Assembly (NCBI GenBank): GCA_036398175.1
Contig: DASWHL010000007.1
Coordinates: 13,713-77,712, forward strand
DNA from: JAOTWJ01 sp036398175
GTDB lineage: Bacteria > Gemmatimonadota > Gemmatimonadetes > Gemmatimonadales > GWC2-71-9
DNA: 64,000 nucleotides
Reading direction: 5' to 3'
In this document: positions 9,801 to 16,974 of the stretch, one piece after another
How positions within the stretch are numbered: position 1 is the first letter of the stretch
How the letters are laid out: each line of letters starts with the position of its first letter
Notes under the pieces: model-generated
What the model saw: only the letters and a program-made list of their open reading frames with translations
What the model was told of the DNA's origin: nothing
The model's database searches: none
Translations under genes and position numbers: made by a program

Positions 9801-9987
9801 GGTGCAATCCTGGGCGGAGCGCGGCGCGTTGCTCCAGCGTCTGGGCCGGACGCAGGAGGCCATCGCGCAGTATCAGCGGTTCACGGATGCGTGGGACCGA
9901 GCCGACGCCGGCCTCCAGCCGATGGTCGAGCGGGCGCGGCGGGCAATCGCGGCGCTGCGCGGCGAGGTGGACGAGCGCCGCAGTTAG
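6880..9987 (+). CDS. Membrane Ser/Thr protein kinase with TPR sensor region
   Basis: 1035 aa. The start at 6880 follows GGGAG. The cytoplasmic kinase domain (about 16-275) is intact: GQGGMALV glycine loop, VAVK with Lys45, HRDIKPAN with catalytic Asp138, DFG 155-157 and an SPEQALG substrate loop. One membrane segment lies near 283-302. Outside, residues ~310-440 form a TolB/adenylate-cyclase-associated-like domain (IIYPFENRTGD, VGTLVLGDLHREGD) and ~470-1020 are degenerate TPRs. This Pkn layout is common in Gemmatimonadota and Acidobacteriota; the exterior probably senses a ligand or protein and the kinase phosphorylates cytoplasmic targets. No phosphatase gene is adjacent. Ligand and targets unknown. 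Confidence 0.92.
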   Translation: MTGLRDRLQAALDDRYTVEEEVGQGGMALVFRARDRKHNRTVAVKVLRPELASSLGPERFLREIEIAAQLQHPHILPVYDSGQSDGLLYYVMPFVPGESLRDRLLRGDRVTADEALRVAREVANALDYAHRQGIVHRDIKPANILLSDGHAVVADFGIARALSASAQGGLTMAGMAVGTPTYMSPEQALGEQHLDGRTDIYALGCVLYEMLVGSPPFDGPTPQAVVAKALAGGRPRLANDPHGVQPILERALAREPADRFATAAELTQALDAVSSGVGYRFRGQRRRRGLLVTAATAVVAAAAVLFWPRGFRVDGDPRQSLIIYPFENRTGDAGLAYLEEGAMNLLGLAVAQWHDLRVFDDERTASLLRRKNVDGAAALDFDRAQALAREARVGTLVLGDLHREGDSLAVEAKIHDVRSGERLATEIVRAGWGADPRPLFDRLAARILRISGAPAGERPDLVAQTTRSLEAYQAYLSGVGHLQHFRIESARVDLERAIALDSTFALAYVRLRDVVGWEGATGGSEGERRALISTAQRYSGSLPPRLRSLIEYYGAYEAGALSRARDIAMEMIARDSTDVEAWYQLGEAHFHDQAPQFPPPPGRGNIGRSLRAFQRALALDSSYVLAYQHILDALNACAGAGNGVLCLADSAVYGFPQNLATQFGQPVVDRFKQEARTAQLATARGWVSAEPTLPRARQHLVQALIGETRWEEAKRETAELRNQGALEAAAGLEALIAAGQGDYGEAGWWLSRGLAAGDTMTVILLPSVQQVGANLFAGAGRVTEAIRFARTIFGMVQLDSLPGPGGMRVAKNDILTLVQAVTWAQTRYPRDSATAATHRWLDLVERQTVGDTAARRTAMAANGQAALLAFLSERDSSLLGRVAPYAGERTMIRAHMALERGDTAGARRQAAAATGADLGAGTVDPAKVPDGGARVVWALGWGDLLGRLGHLDAALAVYSYADSAPHPVAAPGALVQSWAERGALLQRLGRTQEAIAQYQRFTDAWDRADAGLQPMVERARRAIAALRGEVDERRS

Positions 9988-10019
9988 GTCCAACGCCCCC
10001 GCCTGGAGGAACTGCCTGC

Positions 10020-10604
10020 ATGAACGCCGGAGCCCGGAAGGTGAGACTGCTGCTCGTCATCGGCATCGCTGCGGCGGGCGCCGTGGCGCCAACCGCGGCC
10101 CCCGCGCAGGGCGAGCGGCTCGTCGTGTTGGTACGCCACGCGGAGAAAGCCGACCAGCCCCGGGCGGACCCACCGCTCACGGAGGCGGGCCGCGCCCGCG
10201 CTCACGCGCTTGCCGCCGTCACCGCGTCGGCCGGCATCGGCGCGGTCGTCGTCACCCCGTTTGCGCGGACCCGCGAGACCGCGGCAGCGGTGGCGCGGGC
10301 CCGCGGTCTCACACCGGTGGAGATCCCGGTCGGGCGGAGCGTCGCGGCGCACGTGGCGGCGGTGGTGGAGGCCGTACGTGCCCGCCCGGCGGGGGAGCCC
10401 GTGCTCGTCGTGGGACACTCGAACACGATTCCCGCCATCGTCACCGCGCTCGGCGGCCCCCCGCTGGCCGACCTCTGCGACAACCAGTACGCGGTACTCT
10501 ACGTGCTGTCCGTCCCCGGCGAGGGCCCGGCCCGCCTCGTCACCGCGTCGTACGGCGCGGCGGATCCGGCCGACGCCGGCTGTCCCGCGATGCAGATGCG
10601 CTAG
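10020..10604 (+). CDS. Secreted histidine-phosphatase superfamily protein
   Basis: 194 aa. The start at 10020 has GGAGG 8-12 nt upstream and gives a signal peptide ending near APAQG. The mature part starts with the superfamily motif VRHAEKAD (the RHxxK phosphohistidine site) and PPLTEAGRARAHAL; a second His lies in VVGHSNTIPAI. These enzymes transfer phosphate through a His intermediate and include SixA- and phytase-like members; the small size and RHAEK motif suggest a small-molecule phosphatase in the periplasm. It follows the kinase gene by 32 nt, but a functional link is only inferred from position. Confidence 0.85.
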   Translation: MNAGARKVRLLLVIGIAAAGAVAPTAAPAQGERLVVLVRHAEKADQPRADPPLTEAGRARAHALAAVTASAGIGAVVVTPFARTRETAAAVARARGLTPVEIPVGRSVAAHVAAVVEAVRARPAGEPVLVVGHSNTIPAIVTALGGPPLADLCDNQYAVLYVLSVPGEGPARLVTASYGAADPADAGCPAMQMR

Positions 10605-10617
10605 GCGCCCGCCGGGC

Positions 10618-13443
10618 CTATCGCCGACCCGCCGCGTCCGCCGCGTCCGCCGCGACCGCCGCGACCGCGTTGCCTGCCGACCCGAGCGCATTCCAGTTGG
10701 CCATGGCGTTCAGGGCCAGCGCGAACGATCCCTGCGTCTGCCACCGCCAGAACGGCCGGATCGCGAAGTAGATGACGTGGCCGCGACCGAGTGGCGCGTC
10801 AATCACCGCGGCCTTCTTGGTCAGTTCGGCACCGCCGACCAGCAGCCCCGAGACAAGCAGCGAGTCCTGGCGTTCGTGGAACTGGACGATCACGCGCGCG
10901 CGCTGCCGTTCGATTTCCGCCACGACCGCGGGATCCATGACCGCCTCCGCTTCGCGGGCGGAGACGCTCGTGTCGCGCTCCTGCACGGTCATGAGCGGAG
11001 CCTGGTTGAAATACACGGGGAACGTGCGGCTCTCGTAGCCGTAGAGGATGGGGCTCGCGCCATCCGCGCCCTGCGCGCGGAACACGGCGCCGCGGGTCCG
11101 GAGGTTCCGCGCCTCCGCGATGCGCACGGTCGGGGTGAAGTCCAGGTTTACCGGGAAGGGCGCGGTCGCGCCTTCCACGAGGAGGAGCCCGCCGCGCTCG
11201 ACGAAGGCCCGCAGGGCGGCGGCGCCCTCGAGACCCATGCCGGGACGCATGTCGTCGGTCTCGTCGAGGCGGCCCAGATTGGGCGTCTCGGGCGTGGTCT
11301 TCCACGGGATGGGCGGGCCCACCATCGGCGCGCCGTTGAGCAGCGAGCCGCCGCGCGCGCTGGTGTGGGGAAACACGACCACGTCTATCCGGTTCAGGGT
11401 ACCGGGCCGGCGCAGATCCTGGTCGGAGATGTAGGTGTACGGCACGCCCAGCTGGTCGAGTGCGTAGCGGACCCAGCCCTCGTTCTGCGTCTCGCGCCAC
11501 GTGTGCATGAGGGCGACGCGGGGGAGCGTAACGGCGTGGGCGGTCACGGCGGGCGCGGCGGCCACGGCGGTCGCGTTGAGGCCGAGCGCGGTGATGGCCT
11601 CCCGGGCGTTCCCACCCATCACGATGAACGTTCCCGCGGCAAAGTCGCGGTTGCCCGCCCGGAAGGCCGAGTCGGCCACGGACACGCGCGCATCCCCCAC
11701 CTTCCAGGGGAGCAGGGCCGAGCGCCAGTCGCCGAGGTGGGGAACGAGGAACGTCGTGCCCGAGCCCGCCACCGTGCCCGTCACGGTCGCGTCCGTCGCG
11801 AGCGGGGTCATGGGTTGGGCGAGCGCCGTCGAGTCCGCGACGGTGACCGTCTCGACGTGGCGCAGGGCATCCAGCGTCCAGCCCGTGTCGTCGTAGGGCT
11901 GCGGAAAGTCCGGCTCGTACTTCTGGACAGCCAGCAGGGTCCGCACGGTGGCCGTGTAGGGCTGATCCATGCGCACGATCCAGTCGCCGCGCTTCACGGC
12001 CACGCGGTTCTTCGCGGTCGTGTCGCGCACGGCCTTCGGGTTGCGGACGAGCATGAAGTCGCGGTCGGCCGTGTGGACCTCCGTGCCCTGCATCCGGAAC
12101 AGGTTCACCAGGTCGGCCGCTTCGGCGGCGCGCTGCTGCCCGCGCGGGACGACGAACGCATACGGCGCCGCGGTTCGGCCCTTCCGGATCATGCGTTCGG
12201 CCTTCGCGGCGTAGTTGTCCAGGAAGGTCTCGGCGTTGCGCGCCACGTACCGCAGCGCCACGATCACGCCGGACTGCTGGTAGTTGATGTTGCTCCGGAT
12301 GCACCACTGCACGCCGTTCACGGGCGGGTTGGGCCGGTACCATTCCCGATCGGTCTGGCTGCCGCGCAGGTTCACCGTGTGGCAGTCCGCGCCGCTCGAG
12401 GTGTACGTCTCGTAGAACCGCCCAATCCCGTTGTGCAGGTTGGCAATGGCCAGCACGTAGTTGGGCGCCCAGCCGTCGTAGAAACCGTGCGTCCACACTC
12501 CGGGCAGGCCGCGCCGCGTCAGCTCGTTGACTTCCTCGTAGGCGAGCTTGTGCCATTCGTCCACGACGATGGGGTCGAACTCGTCGTTGTACGGGCCCGT
12601 GCCGGTGCTGGCGTACAGGAACGGAATGGACTCGTGCAAATCATGGCCCACGACCGGCTTCCAGTGCAGGTAGCCACGGATGTAGTTCTGCGTGAGCTTC
12701 TGGGAGAGGACCATGCCGTCCCGGTTGTTGTCGTGCGCGGTGTACTTGCCCCAGTACGCCAGGTTCACGGCGCCGCGCGGCAGCTTGAGCGCCTTCGTCT
12801 GGCGGTAGACGTCCACCACGCGGTCGCGGCCGTCCACCTCCAGGACGGGCGTGATCAGCGTGATCACGCCGCTCCGGATCTCCCGGGCGTACGCCGACTC
12901 ATCCACGGCCAACCGGTACGCCAGCTCCATGAGCATCTCCGGGCTCCCGGTCTCCGGCGAGTGGATCGAGCCGGTGAGCCAGTAGATGGGCTTCGCGGTC
13001 CGGATGAGACGCGCCCGTTCCGCGGGGTCGAGGCCCCGCGGATCGGCCAGGCGCGCGAGCATGGCACGGTATTCGTCCAGCCGCGCGATGGTCTCCTCGT
13101 CGGCAATTGCGAGCAGGATCATCTCCCGGTCTTCGTCGCTCGCACCCAGCGAGAAGAGCTGGGCGCGTGGCGACGCGTCGGCGACGGCCGTGAAGTACCG
13201 GTTGATGTCGGCCACGTAGCTCAGCCGTCCGATGGTGCCGGGGACATACCCCAGCACGGCGAGCGGCGTGGGCACCGTACTCGACGCGGGCAGGTAGTCC
13301 ACGAACTCGGTGCTGAACTTCCAGACCGAGTCCCTGGGGGTCAGCTCGCGGATCTTGACGGTGTAGGCGGAATCAACGGCCTGCTGGGCGGCGGCGGGCG
13401 CGGCGAACAGCAGGAAGGCGCAGGCGAGGAAGCAACGAGACAT
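10618..13443 (-). CDS. Secreted M14-family zinc carboxypeptidase
   Basis: 941 aa. The start at 13443 begins a clean signal peptide (MSRCFLACAFLLFAAPAAAQ); the extra residues upstream lack one. The M14 zinc motif HSPE (His161-x-x-Glu164) is followed by GSPEMLMELAYRL, and the domain continues to about residue 400 with the GHDLHES region. The C-terminal ~500 residues are not peptidase; a segment reading RAFVERGGLLLVEG resembles glutamine-amidotransferase-like/DUF4159-type folds and may bind substrate. It likely trims peptides outside the cytoplasm. It converges with the histidine phosphatase gene, only 13 nt apart. Confidence 0.87.
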   Translation of the reverse strand: MSRCFLACAFLLFAAPAAAQQAVDSAYTVKIRELTPRDSVWKFSTEFVDYLPASSTVPTPLAVLGYVPGTIGRLSYVADINRYFTAVADASPRAQLFSLGASDEDREMILLAIADEETIARLDEYRAMLARLADPRGLDPAERARLIRTAKPIYWLTGSIHSPETGSPEMLMELAYRLAVDESAYAREIRSGVITLITPVLEVDGRDRVVDVYRQTKALKLPRGAVNLAYWGKYTAHDNNRDGMVLSQKLTQNYIRGYLHWKPVVGHDLHESIPFLYASTGTGPYNDEFDPIVVDEWHKLAYEEVNELTRRGLPGVWTHGFYDGWAPNYVLAIANLHNGIGRFYETYTSSGADCHTVNLRGSQTDREWYRPNPPVNGVQWCIRSNINYQQSGVIVALRYVARNAETFLDNYAAKAERMIRKGRTAAPYAFVVPRGQQRAAEAADLVNLFRMQGTEVHTADRDFMLVRNPKAVRDTTAKNRVAVKRGDWIVRMDQPYTATVRTLLAVQKYEPDFPQPYDDTGWTLDALRHVETVTVADSTALAQPMTPLATDATVTGTVAGSGTTFLVPHLGDWRSALLPWKVGDARVSVADSAFRAGNRDFAAGTFIVMGGNAREAITALGLNATAVAAAPAVTAHAVTLPRVALMHTWRETQNEGWVRYALDQLGVPYTYISDQDLRRPGTLNRIDVVVFPHTSARGGSLLNGAPMVGPPIPWKTTPETPNLGRLDETDDMRPGMGLEGAAALRAFVERGGLLLVEGATAPFPVNLDFTPTVRIAEARNLRTRGAVFRAQGADGASPILYGYESRTFPVYFNQAPLMTVQERDTSVSAREAEAVMDPAVVAEIERQRARVIVQFHERQDSLLVSGLLVGGAELTKKAAVIDAPLGRGHVIYFAIRPFWRWQTQGSFALALNAMANWNALGSAGNAVAAVAADAADAAGRR

Positions 13444-13485
13444 CAGCGGGGACCATGGAAAGAGACACCTGAAGCTGAAGGCCGG

Positions 13486-13516
13486 TCCGGGGCGCGGCAA
13501 TGCCTGTCGCCCCGGA
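13486..13516. terminator. Hairpin between radical SAM gene and M14 gene
   Basis: TCCGGGGCG (13486-13494) pairs with CGCCCCGGA (13508-13516), and the flanking GGCCGG sequences can extend the stem. It lies just beyond the stop of the minus-strand radical SAM gene. A GGTTTT run follows only on the plus strand. Confidence 0.4.
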
Positions 13517-13546
13517 GGCCGGTTTTGTGACCTTCACGCGCGCGGC

Positions 13547-15418
13547 CTACGTGTCGAACCGGAGCGTGAACACCGACGAATCCACCACCAGCCGCTGCCG
13601 CATCGCTTCACTCAGGACGATCTCCACCCGGTCGCCGTAGCGGGCCAGGCGCCGCAGCAGGCGCTGCCAGTGGCGCACGTGCCCCTCGTGGAGGTGATCC
13701 ACCCGCAGCGTCACGTAGGTGGTCGTGTCGCGCAGCACCGCTTCCAGGTGGCGGGAGGCGCGGACGAAAAACCCGCGGTCCAGCCACCCCTTCAGGTGCA
13801 GCGAGAGGTTCCCGGCCGCGTTCCGCGCCTCGGCGAGGGAGACTTCCAGCGCGCCGGCCCGGCGGTAGCGCCCAAAGGCCCGCTCGAGCCGCCGCAGATA
13901 CTCCCTGGCCGCGCGCCGCGCCGGCTCGCCCACCGGTGCGAAATGGCGGTCAATGTAGTCGCGCATGGACAGTCCCACGATCCAGTCCGCCACGGCCCGC
14001 GGGATGAGGCGCGGCCGCCACCACGGCACCGATCCGACGAAGCGCGCCAGGCGGGGGAGCCCGCCGGCCAGCAGCCCGCGGGTGACGAACCGCCTCCCGA
14101 TGGCCAGCGCCTCGCGCAGCCCGTACCGGTCGCCGGCCACCGGTTTTCCGAGCGCGCGGAGCTTGTTGCGGATCCGGATGGCGATGCCGCGGTCGTCGAA
14201 CAGCCGCCGGTGCAGGTCCCGGTACCCCGCGAGCAGCTCCTCGTAGCTCATGCCCTTGGGCATGACGTTGGTCCACAGCTTCACGTTGTCCGAGCTGTCG
14301 GTATCCGGAATCAGCCTCCCGTCCGCCGCCAGGCGCTCGTACAGGGGCGTCTTGGGCGTCGCCTGAAGCAGGCCGATCATGGCCGCCTGGATCCCCGACT
14401 CGGTGATGAAGCGCTGCTGCCGCGCGAACGAGTCCGGCGTATCGTGATCGAAGCCGAGGATGAACCCGGCGAAGATGTCGATCCCGTGGGCGTAGATCGC
14501 GCGCACCGACGTGAGCAGGTCCTGCCGGGTGTTCTGGAACTTGAGCGTTTCCTTGAGACTCGCCTCGTCCGGCGACTCGATCCCGATGAACACCCACCCG
14601 AAGTCCGCCGCGCGAAACAGCGCGAGCAGCTCGGGATCCTGGGCCAGGTTGAGCGACGCCTCGGTCCCGAAGTGGAACCGGTAGCGGTGCTCGCGCTGGT
14701 ACGCCGCGAGATAGCGCAGCAGCTCCTTGGCGGCCGGCTTGTTGCCGATGAGATTGTCGTCCACGAAGAACACGCTGTGGACGCCGCGCGCCCGCAGGGC
14801 GTCCAGCTCCCGACCCACCTGCGCCGGCGTCTTGGTGCGCGGCTTCCGCCCGAACATCACGATGATGTCGCAGAACTCACAGCGGAACGGACAGCCGCGG
14901 GAGAACTGCAGGCTCACGGCCTGGTACCGGGACAGGTCCAGGAGGTCGAACCGGGGCACCGGTGAATCCTCGAGCGACACCGTGCCGGTCTCCTGGTACA
15001 GCCGCTCGGGCGCGCCGCGCTCGAAATCGCGGCAGAACCGGGGCCAGACATACTCGGCCTCGCCGGCCACCACGGTGTCCGCCAGGCCGTCGTACCGCTC
15101 GGGACACAGCGACGCGAAGCTGCCGCCGGCCACGACGTGATGGCCGCGCCCACGATAGTAGGCCAGCAGCTCCCGCTGCCGGGGGAACTGCACGCCCATT
15201 CCGCAGATACCGACGATGTCCGCCTCGGGATCCAGCGGCAGGGACGTGATGTTCTCGTCCACGATGGTTACGTCCCAGCCGGCGGGGCACAGGGCCGCCA
15301 GGGTGGCCAAGCCCAGGGGCGGGTTGATGGCCCGCTTGCCCGGCAGCACCGTGTCCACCGCCCATTTGAAGCTCCAGAAGCTCTCGGGGAACCGGGGATT
15401 GATGAGCAGCAGTCGCAT
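13547..15418 (-). CDS. B12-binding-domain radical SAM protein (DUF4070 type)
   Basis: 623 aa. The start at 15418 has GAGGG upstream and begins at the conserved MRLLLINPRFPESFW. Domain order: N-terminal cobalamin-binding-like Rossmann domain (1-150, with NPPLGLATLAAL and VDENI), radical SAM core with the [4Fe-4S] motif CPFRCEFC (C-x3-C-x2-C near 175), VFFVDDN and the GIESPD strand, then a C-terminal DUF4070-like helical region. The family includes methylases such as hopanoid C-2 methylase HpnP, but many members have unknown substrates; the layout supports a B12-dependent radical methyl transfer and no more. No hopanoid gene is nearby. The DxHxxG cobalamin-ligand motif is not evident. Confidence 0.85.
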   Translation of the reverse strand: MRLLLINPRFPESFWSFKWAVDTVLPGKRAINPPLGLATLAALCPAGWDVTIVDENITSLPLDPEADIVGICGMGVQFPRQRELLAYYRGRGHHVVAGGSFASLCPERYDGLADTVVAGEAEYVWPRFCRDFERGAPERLYQETGTVSLEDSPVPRFDLLDLSRYQAVSLQFSRGCPFRCEFCDIIVMFGRKPRTKTPAQVGRELDALRARGVHSVFFVDDNLIGNKPAAKELLRYLAAYQREHRYRFHFGTEASLNLAQDPELLALFRAADFGWVFIGIESPDEASLKETLKFQNTRQDLLTSVRAIYAHGIDIFAGFILGFDHDTPDSFARQQRFITESGIQAAMIGLLQATPKTPLYERLAADGRLIPDTDSSDNVKLWTNVMPKGMSYEELLAGYRDLHRRLFDDRGIAIRIRNKLRALGKPVAGDRYGLREALAIGRRFVTRGLLAGGLPRLARFVGSVPWWRPRLIPRAVADWIVGLSMRDYIDRHFAPVGEPARRAAREYLRRLERAFGRYRRAGALEVSLAEARNAAGNLSLHLKGWLDRGFFVRASRHLEAVLRDTTTYVTLRVDHLHEGHVRHWQRLLRRLARYGDRVEIVLSEAMRQRLVVDSSVFTLRFDT

Positions 15419-15478
15419 GAGCGCGCCCTCCCGTCTGCGCGTGGCCTGCCTCAACCTACCCTGGTCTCGATTCCCCGC

Positions 15479-15889
15479 CTACTTCACCACGAGGATCGTG
15501 ATGATCACGGCGATCAACACGAGCGCCAGCGTCGAGATCACGATGGTGTTGTTGCGCGCCGCCGCCGGCATGGCGCTGGCCCCGTCTTCGGCGATGCGCG
15601 GTTCGACGCCCCGCACCTCGGGGCGGACCCGCGGGCCGGCCAGGCGGGCGCTGGCGTCTGCCGGGGCGCGGGTGCCGGTGGCTGGCTGGGTCAGCCCCGG
15701 GGACAGGATGCGGACGATGTGGTCCGCGGAGCCCGGCAAGGACAGCGCGCGCACGCCGGCACTTGCCGCGGCGGACAGGCCGGCGTCGGTTGCCTGCTGG
15801 GCCACCACGGGCGGCGCGGCGATCAGCACCAAGGCGCAGGCGGCCACGAGGGCAAGGCGAAACGGCCGACTCTCTCTTGAGTGTTGCAT
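15479..15889 (-). CDS. Small exported protein with C-terminal membrane anchor, unknown function
   Basis: 136 aa, not recognised. It has a signal peptide (FRLALVAACALVLIAAPPVVAQQ), an Ala/Arg/Pro-rich middle and a C-terminal hydrophobic helix (NNTIVISTLALVLIAVIITILVVK) ending at the last residue, so it is probably held in the inner membrane by its C-terminus. GAGGAG precedes the ATG. It is the last of three minus-strand genes (16584 to 15479, gaps 54 and 26 nt) that probably form one operon driven by the element at 16648-16704. Confidence 0.75.
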   Translation of the reverse strand: MQHSRESRPFRLALVAACALVLIAAPPVVAQQATDAGLSAAASAGVRALSLPGSADHIVRILSPGLTQPATGTRAPADASARLAGPRVRPEVRGVEPRIAEDGASAMPAAARNNTIVISTLALVLIAVIITILVVK

Positions 15890-15915
15890 GGGACACTCCT
15901 CAACGGGGTTGGGGG

Positions 15916-16305
15916 TTATGTGAACAAGCCTGGGAAACGACCGTCCGGCGAGCCGCCTGGTTCCGAAGCGGCCGGGCCGCCCTCCGGCGATGGCGCCTCG
16001 TCGTCGGAGACGGCCATCGGCACGGTGAGCGAGACCGCCATCTGCATGAGCTTCAACCGACTCTCGATCCGGCGGTTCGCCTCGCGACCTTGATCGGGGC
16101 TGTCACTCACGACCAGGATGTGCGTGACCTGCCGCTCGCACACCAGCTTGCCTGTCCACTTCCGCCCGGTGCGCCGCGCGGTCGCGTGCTCCCCTTCGAG
16201 GAGGGCGCGGATCCCGCTGAGTTGGCTCTCCTCCGGCGGCCGCGCGAACTCGTAGGCGTACACCCAGAGGGTCTCCGGGGTGCTTCGTTCCGCTTTGTCC
16301 ACCAT
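15916..16305 (-). CDS. Conserved-looking hypothetical protein
   Basis: 129 aa, not recognised. There is no signal peptide or membrane segment. The first ~95 residues look folded (ETLWVYAYEF, RKWTGKLVCERQVTHILVVSDSPD, GREANRRIESRLKLMQMAVSLTVPM), alternating strands and an amphipathic helix; the last 30 are Gly/Pro/Ser-rich and probably disordered. AGGGAG precedes the ATG. It is the middle gene of the small operon with 16360-16584 and 15479-15889. Confidence 0.75.
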   Translation of the reverse strand: MVDKAERSTPETLWVYAYEFARPPEESQLSGIRALLEGEHATARRTGRKWTGKLVCERQVTHILVVSDSPDQGREANRRIESRLKLMQMAVSLTVPMAVSDDEAPSPEGGPAASEPGGSPDGRFPGLFT

Positions 16306-16359
16306 GCACTCCCTAACGTGTCCCCGCCGTCTGCCTGAAGCCCATCCAACGCTGGACGT

Positions 16360-16584
16360 CTATGCCTCGATCTTCTTGCGAGCAAGAAGGAGGACGGTGC
16401 CCAGCACAATCGCTCCCACACCGGCCCAGACCGGAATGTTGACGGTCCGCTGCTCGGTGACCGACATCTCCATCGGACCGATGGTGGTCCGGTGGGTCTC
16501 CCGGTTGTACTTGAACGTGCCGAAGGCCAGGGCGAGGACGCCGGCCACGATCAGCATGATGGCTCCAAGCTTCAGTCCGCTCAT
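16360..16584 (-). CDS. Small two-TM membrane protein (paralogue of 23268-23486)
   Basis: 74 aa. Two hydrophobic helices (about 5-22 and 50-67) flank a short polar loop, and the protein ends in RKKIEA. The loop motif IGPMEMSVTEQR corresponds to VGDVEVSAEEQR in the 72-aa protein at 23268-23486, and both end in a basic tail, so they are paralogues of an uncharacterised family. The start at 16584 was chosen by this alignment; the upstream frame runs through a regulatory element and is not coding. First gene of a three-gene operon. Confidence 0.75.
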   Translation of the reverse strand: MSGLKLGAIMLIVAGVLALAFGTFKYNRETHRTTIGPMEMSVTEQRTVNIPVWAGVGAIVLGTVLLLARKKIEA

Positions 16585-16647
16585 CTGGCTTCCTTCCGCA
16601 AAACCCTTGGCTCTCGACGACCGGCGGTGCATCGAGGACTGCGGTGA

Positions 16648-16704
16648 CAGGTTACGCTCGCCCGCGGGCCGTGGGTATCGGTCGAAGGGGTGAAAACGGA
16701 CGTA
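16648..16704 (-). promoter_or_regulatory. 57-nt shared upstream element, copy 1
   Basis: On the minus strand: block 1 TACGTCCGTTTTC-N8-GACCGAT (16704-16677), 20 nt, then block 2 CGTAACCTG (16656-16648). Same blocks and spacing as copies 2 and 4. It starts 63 nt from the small membrane protein at 16584 and points at it. The TAACCT in block 2 could be a -10. The rest of the 390-bp gap (16585-16974) holds copy 4 and no gene I can support. Confidence 0.65.
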
Positions 16705-16909
16705 ACGCTTTGGTGGCACGTTTCGCCGGGGCGACCCACGCGAGTCGGCGCCCGATCGGCGGTGCCAGGTGTACATGCAGACGGCCACCGCCGCCGATCC
16801 CTGTCCGCGCAGGCAGGCCCTACCTCCAGAGACCTACGCCGATTGGGGGAGGTTGGCGGTGGTCGGTCGGCATCGGAGTGGCCGGAGGGCTCGGGTCCCA
16901 CCGAAGCAG

Positions 16910-16966
16910 TACCTCGTTTTTCGGCTGTTTGAGCGATGCCTTCCGGAAGCGATCTGCCGTAGCTTG
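16910..16966 (+). promoter_or_regulatory. 57-nt shared upstream element, copy 4
   Basis: TACCTCGTTTTTC-N8-GAGCGAT (16910-16937), 20 nt, CGTAGCTTG (16958-16966), pointing at the PBP gene. Block 2 ends 8 nt before the ATG at 16975, so if TAGCTT is the -10 the PBP mRNA would be leaderless. Copies 1 and 4 also share a GT-CCACC-AAGC stretch just upstream of block 1 and are divergent. Confidence 0.6.
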
Positions 16967-16974
16967 GCCCCAAC

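Noticed and set aside
16677..16704. Reading the shared element as a sigma28 or sigma54 promoter
   Set aside because: The GACCGAT part resembles GCCGATAA but no TAAA lies 15 nt upstream, and there is no TGGCAC-N5-TTGC.
16677..16937. A possible conserved peptide (YVRFHPF / YIHFHPF / YLVFRLF) encoded by the repeated element
   Set aside because: Mismatches between copies lie mostly at the second codon position and rare codons TTT and CGA are preserved, the opposite of protein-level conservation.
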